A stretch of 64,000 bases of DNA from UBA5436 sp050951845 (GCA_050951845.1 JBMNJV010000002.1:124001-188000); one strand, 5' to 3'; positions 9,507 to 19,108 are shown, counted from the stretch's first letter. Notes: generated by a model not told the origin, from the letters alone. Translations and numbers: made by a program.

Positions 9507-10811
9507 TCAGTTATCTGATTTTTCTTTCAAACATCGCCATGCCAGGTGAAAGGCACGTAAGGAAGCTACGGTGCGAATTCTCTCGCGATTGCCTCTGAGC
9601 ATATGTTTTTCAAAAGTTAGTTGTCCCTGATAGTCGGCTCCCAAATAAATTGTTCCGACCGGTTTGTCCGGAGTACCGCCATCCGGTCCGGCAATTCCCG
9701 TAACCGCTATTGCCAAATCGGTATTTAATGCTTTTCTGACACCGCTTGCCATAGCTTCCGCACATTCTCTGCTCACAGCACCATATTTTTGTAAAATTAC
9801 TGAAGGTACACCTAAGATTTGTTCTTTGACACTGTTGCCGTATGAAACAACACCCCCGGCAAAAACTTCGGATACACCGGCCAGTGCCCCGAATTTAGCT
9901 GAAATCAGCCCTGCCGTACAAGATTCGGCAAAACTGATTGTTTGTTTTTTCTCTTTCAATAATGCAAATACAATCTCGGGTAAAGTTCTTTCTCCGTCCT
10001 CGTAAATATATTGACCCAGACGATTTTTGATTTCTGCGACTACCGGAGAAATTAAATCAGTTTCAGTATGATCACGCAACTTTCTTTGTGTTATCCTGAA
10101 ACATACTTCTCCCGGTGAAGCATAAGGAGCAATGGTCGGATTTGTCTGGCGTTCAATTAAATCTCTGATCTCCAATTCGGCATTGGATTCACCAATACCC
10201 ATCATATGCAAAAACCGATGTTCAAATTCATAATTGACTCTTTGCTCCAGCCAGGGTTTCAATGACTGTTCAAACATTAATTCCAGTTCACTGGGCGGTC
10301 CCGGCAGACATGCAATTGCTTTCTTTTTACCTGCATAATCAAAAACTAAAATTGCTCCGGGCGCAGTTCCGTTATTATTGGGCATGGTTAATGCACCTTG
10401 CGGCATCATGGCTTGTTTCCAATTATTTTCGGATACCGTTCTGCCGATTCCGGTAAAATAAGCTTCAATGCTTTGTTTACTGACCGGATCCAAAACCAGT
10501 TTTTTATCCGCCGCTTTAGCTATTAACTCCATTGTGACATCATCGGCGGTAGGACCTAAGCCGCCGCTGGTAATTACCAAATCAGCCCTTGCTAATGCAG
10601 TATGCAGCATTCCTAACAAACGTTCCGGATTATCTCCTACAACTGATTGATAATATGAATTTATACCAAGCAAGGTCAGTTGATTTGCTAAATAATAAGT
10701 ATTGGTATTCAAGGTTTGACCGATTAATAGTTCGGTTCCGACAGCAACAATTTCCGCTGATTCGATCAGAATATCATTTGATCGGCTTAAAATCTTATTA
10801 GTTTTTTCCAT
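9507..10811 (-). CDS. cinA: CinA family protein (MoCF-like domain plus nicotinamide-nucleotide amidase)
   Basis: 434 residues. The N-terminal competence/damage-inducible domain has AEIVAVGTELLIGQTLNTN and SGGLGPTADDVT. The C-terminal PncC-type amidase domain has SFAESCTAGLISA, GGVVSYGNSVK and VTGIAGPDGGTPDKPVGT. Known roles are deamidation of NMN in pyridine-nucleotide salvage and an association with competence. It is just upstream of recA, a conserved Firmicute neighbourhood. About 18 residues precede the usual family start, and the ribosome site is weak, so the start is uncertain. Confidence 0.93.
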   Translation of the reverse strand: MEKTNKILSRSNDILIESAEIVAVGTELLIGQTLNTNTYYLANQLTLLGINSYYQSVVGDNPERLLGMLHTALARADLVITSGGLGPTADDVTMELIAKAADKKLVLDPVSKQSIEAYFTGIGRTVSENNWKQAMMPQGALTMPNNNGTAPGAILVFDYAGKKKAIACLPGPPSELELMFEQSLKPWLEQRVNYEFEHRFLHMMGIGESNAELEIRDLIERQTNPTIAPYASPGEVCFRITQRKLRDHTETDLISPVVAEIKNRLGQYIYEDGERTLPEIVFALLKEKKQTISFAESCTAGLISAKFGALAGVSEVFAGGVVSYGNSVKEQILGVPSVILQKYGAVSRECAEAMASGVRKALNTDLAIAVTGIAGPDGGTPDKPVGTIYLGADYQGQLTFEKHMLRGNRERIRTVASLRAFHLAWRCLKEKSDN

Positions 10812-10918
10812 AGTTGTATTTTTCCGGCTTCATATTTAAGTTTCTAATGATTATCTGTGATTTGTATTTTTCCCGGAGTTGTCCGCGCTATTATTAATAA
10901 AAAAAATTCTCCTGTCTT

Positions 10919-11782
10919 TTAACAGCCTTTCATCTCCAGATGATTGCGATAAGCAAGCAGAGTGTTTTCAAGCAAAACAGCTATTGTCATCGGACCGACA
11001 CCGCCGGGAACCGGGCTGATCGCCTTAACCAGAGGTTCAACACTGGCAAAATCCACATCCCCTACTACTTTCCCGTCTGCATTGCGATTAATTGAAACAT
11101 CGATGATTACCTGCTCCGGATTAGTAAATTCTGGTGTTATAAAATTTGCTTTTCCCGCCGAAGTAACCAGGAGATCTGCCTGACGACTCAATTCTGCTAT
11201 ATTTTGCGTTTTTGAATGTGCAATGGTGACAGTACAATTTTCATTTAAGAGCAAAATCGCTGTCGGCTTGCCCACAATATTACTTCGTCCGATAACTAAA
11301 GCCTTTTTACCGGTAAACTGATAATCGATGCTCTGCAACATTTTCACGATACCTGCAGCCGTACAGGGTAATAAAGATTTAATACCGGAAAATAAACGTC
11401 CGGAATTTTCAGGATGAAAACCGTCGACATCTTTACCGGGGTCGATCGCTTCAATCACTTCTTGTTTCGGCAAATGATCAGGTAGAGGTAATTGACAAAG
11501 AATTCCGTCAACTGAGGAATCCCGGTTTAATTTTAAAATCAGGTCCAGCAAATCCTCTTTGGCAATATCCGCACGAAGTTTATAGATCGTTGATTCAAAA
11601 CCAACTTCTTCACATGCTTTGCCTTTGTTACGCACATATATTTGTGAAGCGGGATCATTTCCGACTAAAATTACGGATAATCCCGGTTTGCGTAGACCTT
11701 GTCCAACATATTGCTCAACTTGTTTGCGAATATTCTGTCGCAAATTATTCGCGATTAATTTACCGTCAATTATTTGTGCCAT
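10919..11782 (-). CDS. folD: Bifunctional methylenetetrahydrofolate dehydrogenase/cyclohydrolase
   Basis: 287 residues, standard FolD length. Family motifs are SQIYVRNKGKACEEVG, the active-site loop CQLPLPDHL, PGKDVDGFHP, and the NADP-binding segment IGRSNIVGKP; it ends with PVPGGVGPMTIA. It interconverts methylene-, methenyl- and formyl-tetrahydrofolate. An AAAGGA site precedes the ATG. It lies between the FtsK gene and cinA with short gaps. Confidence 0.97.
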   Translation of the reverse strand: MAQIIDGKLIANNLRQNIRKQVEQYVGQGLRKPGLSVILVGNDPASQIYVRNKGKACEEVGFESTIYKLRADIAKEDLLDLILKLNRDSSVDGILCQLPLPDHLPKQEVIEAIDPGKDVDGFHPENSGRLFSGIKSLLPCTAAGIVKMLQSIDYQFTGKKALVIGRSNIVGKPTAILLLNENCTVTIAHSKTQNIAELSRQADLLVTSAGKANFITPEFTNPEQVIIDVSINRNADGKVVGDVDFASVEPLVKAISPVPGGVGPMTIAVLLENTLLAYRNHLEMKGC

Positions 11783-11823
11783 GCATATTCCTTTACTTTC
11801 GGATTAATTCTAAACGCTTGAGT

Positions 11824-14625
11824 TTAAATTAAATCATCTTCCGGCAATGCTGCAAAATACTCTTGTGGTGTTATCAAAACCTTACGCGGTTTACTGCCTT
11901 CAAAAGGTCCGATAATATTTAATTCATACAGCCGATCGATAATCCTTGCAGCTCTGGGATAACCGATGCTTAATCTTCGCTGCAATAATGAGATAGAGGC
12001 ATATTCCGCTTCGATCACCAACTTAATTGCATCTTCAAGTAATTCATCCTCTTCAGAGTCCTGATTTAAAGCAGCCGCAGGTCCCGAACCGCCGGAACTG
12101 ACATTCTCAATTGCTTCTGCCACAGATTCATCATAAGCAGTTTCATATATGCCTTTCAAATAGCGGATTACGCGTTCAACTTCCGCATCAGTTACAAATC
12201 CGCCCTGTCCGCGTTGAGGTTTAGAAGCACTTTGCGGATAATAAAGCATATCTCCCTTACCTAACAATTTTTCTGCTCCGCCCATATCCAAAATTGTGCG
12301 GGAATCCACTTGTGAAGCTACTGTAAATGCTATTCTTGAGGGAATATTCGCCTTAATTACTCCCGTAATAACATCTACCGACGGCCTTTGCGTTGCAATT
12401 ATCAAATGAATACCGGCAGCCCTTGCCATTGCGGTCAGTCTGGCAATAGCTTCTTCAACTTCAGTCGGAGTCGTTGCCATTAAATCACTTAATTCGTCAA
12501 TTATGATCAGAATATACGAGAGTTTTTCACCTTCAATTTGACCTGATTCGATTAAGGTATTATATGCAGTAAAATCCCGGACTGAATTTTCCGCAAATTT
12601 TTCATAGCGTTTTTCCATTTCCGTAACTGCCCAATTCAATGCACCGTAAGCTTTCTTCGGATCGGTTACCACAGGTTGCAGCAAATGCGGAATTCCGTTA
12701 TAAATATTCAGTTCAACTACTTTCGGATCAATCATAATCATTCTCAGATCAGCGGGACCGGAACGATAAAGTAATGAAATAATAATTGCGTTAAGGCAAA
12801 CGGATTTCCCCGAGCCGGTTGCACCGGCTATTAAGAGATGAGGCATTTTTTGCAAATCACACAATATTTCATTGCCTTGAATATCTCTTCCGATACCTGC
12901 AGTCAATTTCGACTCAGCTGTTTTGAAGGCAGACGATTCAATAATTCCCCGGAGAAGAACCGGTTGAGTTTCTTTGTTCGGAATTTCAATACCTATCGCC
13001 GATTTACCCGGTATCGGTGCTTCAATTCTCACACCGATCGCAGCCAATGCTAAAGCAATATCATCAGCTAAATTAGTAATTCTGGATACTTTGACACCGG
13101 GACCGGGAGATAATTCAAAGCGAGTTATCGTAGGTCCGGTAGTATAGTTTATCACCTTGGCATCTACACCGAAATCGGTCAGGGTTTGCTCCAATCTGGC
13201 TCCCAATCTGCGAATTTCGTTCACATTTGTAGAATCTTGTCCGTTTTTCGGATCCGCATTTAACAAATTAATCGGCGGAGCAATATATTTATCGGTCAAA
13301 GCAATTTGCTTTTGTTTTCTGAAGCTCGGTTTCGGAATATTCACCTTAGCCAAATTCTCACTGCGATCTTCCCAATGCGCTCTGCCTTGCTCTTCAACAT
13401 GATCAAGTTCAGCTTCAGTGATTTCAATTGATTGTTCAGCAGGTCGAATTGTTTTAGAATCCTTTTCCGATGCAGGTACAGGTACGGAATGCTCAACTTG
13501 CGGCGTTTCGGACAGAGCCGATACATAGTCGGTTCTGCCGGTTGTTTGATCAACATGTGGCATGGGGAAATCAACTTTGTCAGGCTCAATTTGCTTGTTT
13601 TCAAATTTATTATATGAAGTTATTGTATAATCGATATTATGTTTTGCTGCAACTGGGTTCTGATCCGATGCGGCAACTGACCAAGAACCTTCAGGCAAAT
13701 CAAAGCTTATCTGCGGGGGTTCTTCATAGATTTCACCACGCTCCCGGGCTAAGTCCTTTTTAATCCATTCAGCAGAAACTTCCCGTCTGTCATGCCCGGC
13801 TGTTGCTTTTGTCAAATCAAAACCGAATTCCGGTTCATCTTCCAAATCTGAAACAAAGTCAGAGCCGTCTGTTACTGAAAAATCTTGTTGCATTTGAGCA
13901 GAATTTATATCCTCTGCACCATATATTGCATCCGCTTCATATGTATCATAATAATCGGGCTCTGATTGCTCATTTTCCAAAGCCATCCTCTCCGCACGCA
14001 ATCTTCTTTTTTCTTCATATTTCTTTCGTTTCGCCTGAAATGCATTTGCCGATTTTCGAACATAATGTGTATACGAAACATTGAATACAACCACTATCAA
14101 TGCCAAGATCATTGCAATTAAAATAATTATCGATCCGGTTTTTCCGGCGACGACCGATAATGCAAGACCGCAGATTCCACCGATCAAACCGCCGCTCCAA
14201 GTCATGGATTGAGCTACTAAGGACGGTTTCAAACCGGATTTCCAAAATAAAGGAATCGATTTTAATACAGTGGATTTATTATTTACAGTTGTCGCCTGTA
14301 ACACTTTTGGCAGATCTAACGTTATAGCTGAAATTAAAATTACCGCACATAAAAAAAGTAACACCGTGCAGTTTTTTCGCGCTTGTGATACTTTCTTGGT
14401 TTTAGATATAATCCGATCCAAACCGATTAATAATAATACAACAGGAAAAATCACGGCTAATGTACCGAAAAAACCGTAACCGATCTGTTTGAAAATCTTT
14501 CCGAGAATCCCGGTCATGCTCCCTGGTGCCCAAAACATAAAGCCTAAAAGAATTGCTGAGGCAATAATAAATACAGAGATTATCTCATAACTCTTGTTAA
14601 CTTTTTTTACGCCATTACTTGTCAT
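11824..14625 (-). CDS. ftsK: FtsK/SpoIIIE family DNA translocase
   Basis: 933 residues. About four membrane helices occupy the first ~195 residues, then a basic patch (KRKKYEEKRRLRAERMA), an acidic, low-conservation linker to about residue 440, the RecA-like motor with Walker A GATGSGKS and Walker B-type LIIIDELSDLM, and a C-terminal winged-helix gamma domain (ISLLQRRLSIGYPRAARIIDRL) that reads orientation sequences. It pumps DNA at the division septum or, in spore formers, into the forespore. Whether it acts as FtsK or SpoIIIE cannot be told here. Confidence 0.96.
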   Translation of the reverse strand: MTSNGVKKVNKSYEIISVFIIASAILLGFMFWAPGSMTGILGKIFKQIGYGFFGTLAVIFPVVLLLIGLDRIISKTKKVSQARKNCTVLLFLCAVILISAITLDLPKVLQATTVNNKSTVLKSIPLFWKSGLKPSLVAQSMTWSGGLIGGICGLALSVVAGKTGSIIILIAMILALIVVVFNVSYTHYVRKSANAFQAKRKKYEEKRRLRAERMALENEQSEPDYYDTYEADAIYGAEDINSAQMQQDFSVTDGSDFVSDLEDEPEFGFDLTKATAGHDRREVSAEWIKKDLARERGEIYEEPPQISFDLPEGSWSVAASDQNPVAAKHNIDYTITSYNKFENKQIEPDKVDFPMPHVDQTTGRTDYVSALSETPQVEHSVPVPASEKDSKTIRPAEQSIEITEAELDHVEEQGRAHWEDRSENLAKVNIPKPSFRKQKQIALTDKYIAPPINLLNADPKNGQDSTNVNEIRRLGARLEQTLTDFGVDAKVINYTTGPTITRFELSPGPGVKVSRITNLADDIALALAAIGVRIEAPIPGKSAIGIEIPNKETQPVLLRGIIESSAFKTAESKLTAGIGRDIQGNEILCDLQKMPHLLIAGATGSGKSVCLNAIIISLLYRSGPADLRMIMIDPKVVELNIYNGIPHLLQPVVTDPKKAYGALNWAVTEMEKRYEKFAENSVRDFTAYNTLIESGQIEGEKLSYILIIIDELSDLMATTPTEVEEAIARLTAMARAAGIHLIIATQRPSVDVITGVIKANIPSRIAFTVASQVDSRTILDMGGAEKLLGKGDMLYYPQSASKPQRGQGGFVTDAEVERVIRYLKGIYETAYDESVAEAIENVSSGGSGPAAALNQDSEEDELLEDAIKLVIEAEYASISLLQRRLSIGYPRAARIIDRLYELNIIGPFEGSKPRKVLITPQEYFAALPEDDLI

Positions 14626-14637
14626 GAGTTTTAATTC

Positions 14638-15219
14638 CTATTCTTCTGATCCAGTTTGAGCTTCCTCACGTAATTTTTGCGCAGTCAACAAGATCCCTAA
14701 CATTGTTTTGCTATCCTTGATTTGATTGGTCATTACCATGTTCAATGCCTGATCCAATTTATACTCTTTCACCCGCAAAAATTCGCCCGGATCCAAGCTC
14801 GATTTACCATGGGTTAAATCTCTTGCCAAAAATATATGGATAACTTCACTGCAATAGCCCGGTGTAGGATAAAACCTGGTCAATAGTTCCCACTTTTCAG
14901 CGGTAATGCCGATTTCTTCCTTTAATTCTCTTTTTGCACAGATCAGATGCTCTTCCCCGAATTCGATCTTGCCGGCAGGTATCTCCAAAATAGTTTCCTC
15001 AACGGAAATTCTATATTGTTCTACAAAGTAAATTGTCTGATCGTAATCTAAAGCAACTATACATGCACCGCCAAGATGATCGATAATTTCCCGAAAAGAT
15101 CCGCTGCCGTCAATTAACTCCACCTCAGCAACCCGCACATCAAAAACCTTGCCCTGAAACATTTGCTTGCTAGCTGTAATTGTTTCCGTAAAGTCCTTTT
15201 GCATTTTTTCCGCCATCAT
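14638..15219 (-). CDS. NUDIX hydrolase, ADP-ribose pyrophosphatase type
   Basis: 193 residues with a complete Nudix box from GKIEFGEE to RELKEEIG (G-x5-E-x7-RE-x2-EE-x-G). FFAR-type features such as AGKIE and YPTPGYCSEVIHIF match the YqiK/NudF ADP-ribose pyrophosphatases. It would hydrolyse ADP-ribose or related nucleotides. It precedes the FtsK gene by 12 bases, so the two are likely co-transcribed. The start ATG follows AGAGGATA; an adjacent second ATG is equally possible. Confidence 0.9.
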   Translation of the reverse strand: MMAEKMQKDFTETITASKQMFQGKVFDVRVAEVELIDGSGSFREIIDHLGGACIVALDYDQTIYFVEQYRISVEETILEIPAGKIEFGEEHLICAKRELKEEIGITAEKWELLTRFYPTPGYCSEVIHIFLARDLTHGKSSLDPGEFLRVKEYKLDQALNMVMTNQIKDSKTMLGILLTAQKLREEAQTGSEE

Positions 15220-15333
15220 CTTATCCTCTGAATATAATTTGTATACTCATTAAAATCAGCAGCTTTTCCGAATTACAATATTCTGAATCTTTTTCACAGA
15301 AGCTGCGCTGCTTATCTTTAAATGATCAAATAT

Positions 15334-15780
15334 TTATGTATTCTGCTTGATTTCCTGTACTGCCAACTCATCACAACGATTATTATAGGGATTATCTCCA
15401 TGTCCTTTTACCCAAATCCAATTAATATCATGCTGAGCCGCAATGCTTAACAATTGTTGCCACAAATCACTATTGCTTACCGGTTGTTTCGCAGCATTAC
15501 GCCAACCGTTTTTCTGCCAATTTTCAAGCCAATTTTCATTGAAAGCTTTGACTAAATATGCTGAATCGCTATACAAATTTACCTTACACGGTCTGTTCAA
15601 TTCAGACAAACCTTTAATCGCAGCGATTAATTCCATACGATTATTTGTTGTATCAGGTTCAAAACCCGAAATTTCTTTTTCAAAGGATCCGAACTTCAAA
15701 ATGGCCGCCCAACCGCCCGGACCGGGATTGCCTGAACAGGCACCGTCCGTATAAATATCAACCTGTGATTGTTCAGCCAT
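15334..15780 (-). CDS. rnhA: Ribonuclease HI
   Basis: 148 residues. The catalytic carboxylates sit in YTDGACSGNPGPGGWA, NRMELIAAI, YSDSAYLVK and NNRCDELA, the full set of RNase HI. It removes the RNA strand of RNA-DNA hybrids. A GGGGAGAA ribosome site precedes the ATG. It appears to be a stand-alone gene between pdxS and the NUDIX gene. Confidence 0.96.
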   Translation of the reverse strand: MAEQSQVDIYTDGACSGNPGPGGWAAILKFGSFEKEISGFEPDTTNNRMELIAAIKGLSELNRPCKVNLYSDSAYLVKAFNENWLENWQKNGWRNAAKQPVSNSDLWQQLLSIAAQHDINWIWVKGHGDNPYNNRCDELAVQEIKQNT

Positions 15781-15979
15781 AGTATTCTCCCCTGTTTAAA
15801 TCAACAATATAATAACATATTTGTAATCTTGATTGAGTTAGGATTTTATTACAAAAATGAAAATTAAAAAGTGATGTGTTAATTAATCTCCTGCGACAAA
15901 GGTTCAAATGAATCTCTAACAATGATCTTAAAACATCACTTTAAAATTAATATTTAACGAAACTGCCAAGTACGGCTAA

Positions 15980-16840
15980 TTATTTGCCGCGTTCACTTAA
16001 CATAATTTCGATCTCATCTTCGTTAATACCGACCATAGCTTCGCCCAGATTCTCACTGATTGTTGCCAGACGTTCCGCATCATCATAATATTTAACTGCT
16101 TCTACAATGGCTTTAGCTCTCTTGGCAGGATCACCCGATTTAAAAATGCCGGAACCGACAAATACACCGTCAGCACCCAATTGAACCATCAGTGCGGCAT
16201 CTGCCGGAGTTGCCACACCACCGGCTGAGAAATTCAATACCGGAAGTTCGCCGTTTTCATGAACATATTTCAGCATTTCATAAGAAACCTGTAAATCTCT
16301 TGCCGCAACACCCAATTCATCCGCCCGCAAAGCTTGTACAGCCTTGATATCACCCATGATTTGCCTCATATGAGTAACAGCTTGAACAACATCACCCGTA
16401 CCGGGTTCACCTTTTGTTCTGATTAAAGACGCCCCTTCCTGAATGCGGCGTAAAGCTTCGCCAAGATCTCGCGCACCACAAACAAACGGCACATCGAATT
16501 TAGTCTTATCTATATGGTATACATTATCTGCAGGTGATAAAACTTCGGATTCATCAACCATATCTACACCGATTGCTTGCAGAATTTGTGCTTCTACCAA
16601 ATGTCCGATCCGAACTTTTGCCATGACCGGAATTTTAACTGTTGCCATAATTTCTTTAATCATGGCAGGATCACTCATACGGGAAATTCCGCCTGCTACT
16701 CTGATATCAGCCGGAACTTTTTCTAAAGCCATGACTGCTACAGCACCTGCGTCTTCCGCAATCCGAGCTTGCTCCGCATTTACTACATCCATGATTACGC
16801 CGCCTTTCAGCGACTCAGCTAATTGTTTATTAAATCTCAT
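15980..16840 (-). CDS. pdxS: Pyridoxal 5'-phosphate synthase subunit PdxS
   Basis: 286 residues, near-identical in style to YaaD/PdxS: GGVIMDVVNAEQARIAEDAG, the Schiff-base region VMAKVRIGH, RTKGEPGTG and NFSAGGVATPADAALM. It condenses ribose 5-phosphate, glyceraldehyde 3-phosphate and ammonia to PLP. The glutaminase partner pdxT, normally next door, is absent: 199 bases without a gene follow, then rnhA. AAGGAGGG precedes the ATG. Confidence 0.97.
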   Translation of the reverse strand: MRFNKQLAESLKGGVIMDVVNAEQARIAEDAGAVAVMALEKVPADIRVAGGISRMSDPAMIKEIMATVKIPVMAKVRIGHLVEAQILQAIGVDMVDESEVLSPADNVYHIDKTKFDVPFVCGARDLGEALRRIQEGASLIRTKGEPGTGDVVQAVTHMRQIMGDIKAVQALRADELGVAARDLQVSYEMLKYVHENGELPVLNFSAGGVATPADAALMVQLGADGVFVGSGIFKSGDPAKRAKAIVEAVKYYDDAERLATISENLGEAMVGINEDEIEIMLSERGK

Positions 16841-17232
16841 TAGCCATCCCTCCTTATAACTTACTCAAAGTACGAACATAAATATAAGCTTATTTTGAAT
16901 AATAATCAATTTATTATCTTTACTCTACAACTTGTACTTTCTTCCTGCAAGTATCTTCAGCTATTGTAAGGGCATAATTTAGCCAAAATCACAATAAGCT
17001 TCCGGATAATGAGATTATGTTATTATTAGTTTCCGATTTATATTTTACATAAAATCACAATAAGCTTCAGGATAAACTTAGATTCTGTTCTTCTTGGTTT
17101 CCAATATAAATTTTAAACAAGATCACATTGTTTTTCCAAAGCTTTCTTATATTGGATTTTTTTTACTTGTTTATTCGCTTTATATAGGGTTATAATATTT
17201 ATATTTAAACTGTATATTTAAGGAGCAAAAAT
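16841..17232. repeat. 392-bp divergent intergenic region with a degenerate 66-bp repeat
   Basis: A 25-bp segment beginning aaaatcacaataagcttc occurs at 16985-17009 and 17051-17075 with one mismatch, a 66-bp period. The sequence after each copy is also related (ttagtttccgattta versus ttggtttccaatata), and a weaker third start (aagatcacattg) follows near 17116. The region lies between the divergent pdxS and F420-ligase-like genes and contains the promoter described separately. No gene is seen in it. Confidence 0.7.
17167..17196 (+). promoter_or_regulatory. Probable promoter of the F420-0 ligase-like gene
   Basis: TTGTTT (17167-17172), 18-bp spacer, TATAAT (17191-17196), then a start codon 37 bases on with AAGGAG before it. 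The -10 box is perfect and the -35 box is fair. Confidence 0.55.
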
Positions 17233-18432
17233 ATGACACGCTATGTCGGAACTATCGCACGCGGAATCAGAGCACCTATCTTTAAAAACGGAGATAAGCT
17301 TTCTGAAATCGTACCTCAATTAATAGTAGATGCAGCAAATGGCGAAGGATATGCTATTCGCGATCGTGATGTAATTGCTATGACCGAATCGATCGTTGCA
17401 CGCACCCAGGGTAATTACGCATCATTTAAAGATATCAAAAATGATCTGCTTATAAAACTTGATGGACGTGAAGAAATCGGTTTAACCTTACCCATCCTCT
17501 CACGTAACAGATTTTCGCTTCTGTTAAAGGGAATTGCTGCCGCTGTAAAGAAAGTCACCATTCAGTTAAGTTTTCCTGCAGATGAAGTCGGCAACAGACT
17601 ATTTGACGACAATCTCTTAATCGGTACAAATATCAATCCCTGGAACGATGTGCTGGATGAGTCTTCATTTTTGAAACATTTCGGTAAATCTGTTCATCAA
17701 TTTACAGGCATAGATTATGTTGAATTCTATCGTGAAATTGTTGAAGGTGTCGGAGCGGAATGTCAAATTATTTTTGCCAATGATTGCCGGAAAATTCTTA
17801 ATTATACCAAAAATGTTATCGCATGTGATATTCATACCAGGGAGCAAAGCATTGCTAAATTAAAAGCTTCCGGAGCTGATTTTGTAATCGGCTTAGTCGA
17901 CATCTTGAACACACCTACAAATAAACATGGTTATAACGAACAATACGGTCTGTTGGGGTCTAATAAAGCAACCGAAACTGAAATTAAATTATTTCCGCGC
18001 GATTGTCAAAATGTTACCGATAAAATCGCTGAAAAAATGTATGAATTAACCGGAAAAAAGGTTGAAGTCATGGTATACGGTGACGGTGCATTCAAAGATC
18101 CGGTGGGCAAAATCTGGGAATTAGCCGATCCTGTTGTATCACCTGCATACACTCCGGGTTTAAAAGGCACTCCGAATGAATTAAAACTGAAATATATTGC
18201 GGACAATGAATACAAAGATCTCTCCAGCGAAGAACAAAAAAAGTTGATTACCGAACGCATCAAACAGAAATCAGTGACAGATCAGGCAATCGATTCCAAA
18301 GGTTCTGAAGGAACTACACCGCGACAAATTACCGATTTATTAGGTTCTTTATCCGATTTAGTCTCAGGCAGCGGAGATAAAGGAACACCGATCGTCTACA
18401 TCCAAGGATATTTCGACAGTTACGCCGATTAA
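17233..18432 (+). CDS. Coenzyme F420-0:L-glutamate ligase family protein
   Basis: 399 residues, recognised as the CofE-like family (PF01996) from GTIARGIRAPIFKNGDKL, RDRDVIAMTESIVARTQG and the late MVYGDGAFKDPVGKIWELADPVVSPAY. True CofE adds glutamates to F420-0. No other F420 biosynthesis gene is visible and Clostridia generally lack F420, so the substrate is unknown; glutamylation of another acid is an inference. It is the only plus-strand gene in the first 25 kb, with its own promoter and a terminator downstream. Confidence 0.8.
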   Translation: MTRYVGTIARGIRAPIFKNGDKLSEIVPQLIVDAANGEGYAIRDRDVIAMTESIVARTQGNYASFKDIKNDLLIKLDGREEIGLTLPILSRNRFSLLLKGIAAAVKKVTIQLSFPADEVGNRLFDDNLLIGTNINPWNDVLDESSFLKHFGKSVHQFTGIDYVEFYREIVEGVGAECQIIFANDCRKILNYTKNVIACDIHTREQSIAKLKASGADFVIGLVDILNTPTNKHGYNEQYGLLGSNKATETEIKLFPRDCQNVTDKIAEKMYELTGKKVEVMVYGDGAFKDPVGKIWELADPVVSPAYTPGLKGTPNELKLKYIADNEYKDLSSEEQKKLITERIKQKSVTDQAIDSKGSEGTTPRQITDLLGSLSDLVSGSGDKGTPIVYIQGYFDSYAD

Positions 18433-18714
18433 ATCCGACAGCATTCGGATCAGAATCCTTCAATCCAGCCAACAATAAAGGATGGTTTGTTGTTCTTATA
18501 TATTAAAAAACTGATGGAAACAGAAAAAATAACGCGCTTTGAATATAGAGCGATTCGCACGGTGAAAAAAACTTAGACATCATACAGCAAAGCGTGTAAA
18601 TCCTAAAAAACAGGTAGACAAGATACTATTTTGACCTGCTTTTTTTATATCGAACTATCCACATGAAACCCATACTGGCTACACGAAACCTCTGTCCTGT
18701 CAACGCTTCAGGGC
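18433..18714 (+). terminator. Gene-free stretch holding a terminator at 18611-18646
   Basis: CAGGT...ACCTG, extended by CAA/TTG across a three-base bulge, is followed by seven T residues (18611-18646). It is the best candidate for ending the upstream plus-strand gene. The rest of the stretch shows no open frame with a ribosome site. Confidence 0.55.
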
Positions 18715-18760
18715 ATAAAAAAAAGACGACTCATGATTGTATTCGTTTTGTCGTCTTTTT
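18715..18760 (-). terminator. Terminator of the tRNA pair (bidirectional form)
   Basis: AAAAGACGAC (18721-18730) pairs perfectly with GTCGTCTTTT (18750-18759), with a 19-base loop, and A/T runs lie on both sides. On the minus strand it directly follows the tRNA-Tyr CCA end. Confidence 0.75.
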
Positions 18761-18846
18761 TGGTGGGAGAAGCTGGATTTGAACCAACGAAGTCGAACGA
18801 CAACAGATTTACAGTCTGCCCCCTTTGGCCACTTGGGTATTCTCCC
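18761..18846 (-). tRNA. tRNA-Tyr (anticodon GTA)
   Basis: The 86-nt gene folds as a class II tRNA with a long variable arm. Acceptor GGGAGAA pairs with TTCTCCC, the anticodon loop reads CTGTAAATC, the T arm is GGTTCAAATCC, and CCA is encoded. Confidence 0.96.
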
Positions 18847-18889
18847 GAATAAAAGATGCGCTATTTGGTTATCAAGGTCTTGCATAACT

Positions 18890-18966
18890 TGGTGGGCCAT
18901 CAGGGACTTGAACCCCGGACAAACCGGTTATGAGCCGGTGGCTCTGACCAACTGAGCTAATGGCCC
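18890..18966 (-). tRNA. tRNA with CAT anticodon (elongator Met or Ile2)
   Basis: The 77-nt gene has acceptor GGGCCAT/ATGGCCC, D arm AGCTCAGTTGG, anticodon stem-loop CCGGCTCATAACCGG, T arm GGGGTTCAAGTCCC and encoded CCA. It lacks the GGG/CCC anticodon stem of initiator tRNA. Whether C34 is modified to lysidine (Ile2) cannot be seen from DNA. Confidence 0.93.
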
Positions 18967-18989
18967 GTACAATTTATGCAACGTAAGTG

Positions 18990-19018
18990 ATTATACTAAT
19001 CAAAAAAAGAGATGTCAA
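18990..19018 (-). promoter_or_regulatory. Consensus sigma-A promoter for the tRNA pair
   Basis: Minus-strand TTGACA (19013-19018), 17-bp spacer, TATAAT (18990-18995), ending 23 bases before the CAT tRNA. Both hexamers are perfect matches, as expected for a strong stable-RNA promoter. Confidence 0.85.
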
Positions 19019-19073
19019 GCCTAAACATAAAAATCAGTCACAGATGAGAGTGTTTTTATTTTCCGCTTAAACT

Positions 19074-19108
19074 AAAAAAGAGCCGGCAACTGACTGTGCC
19101 GGCTTTTT
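19074..19108 (-). terminator. Terminator downstream of the small lipoprotein gene
   Basis: AGCCGGC...GCCGGCT with flanking A and T runs; on the minus strand it ends in TTTTT about 20 bases after the lipoprotein stop. Confidence 0.8.

Noticed and set aside
13803..14090. Opposite-strand frames inside the FtsK gene
   Set aside because: Shadow frames of the coding strand without ribosome sites or family resemblance.
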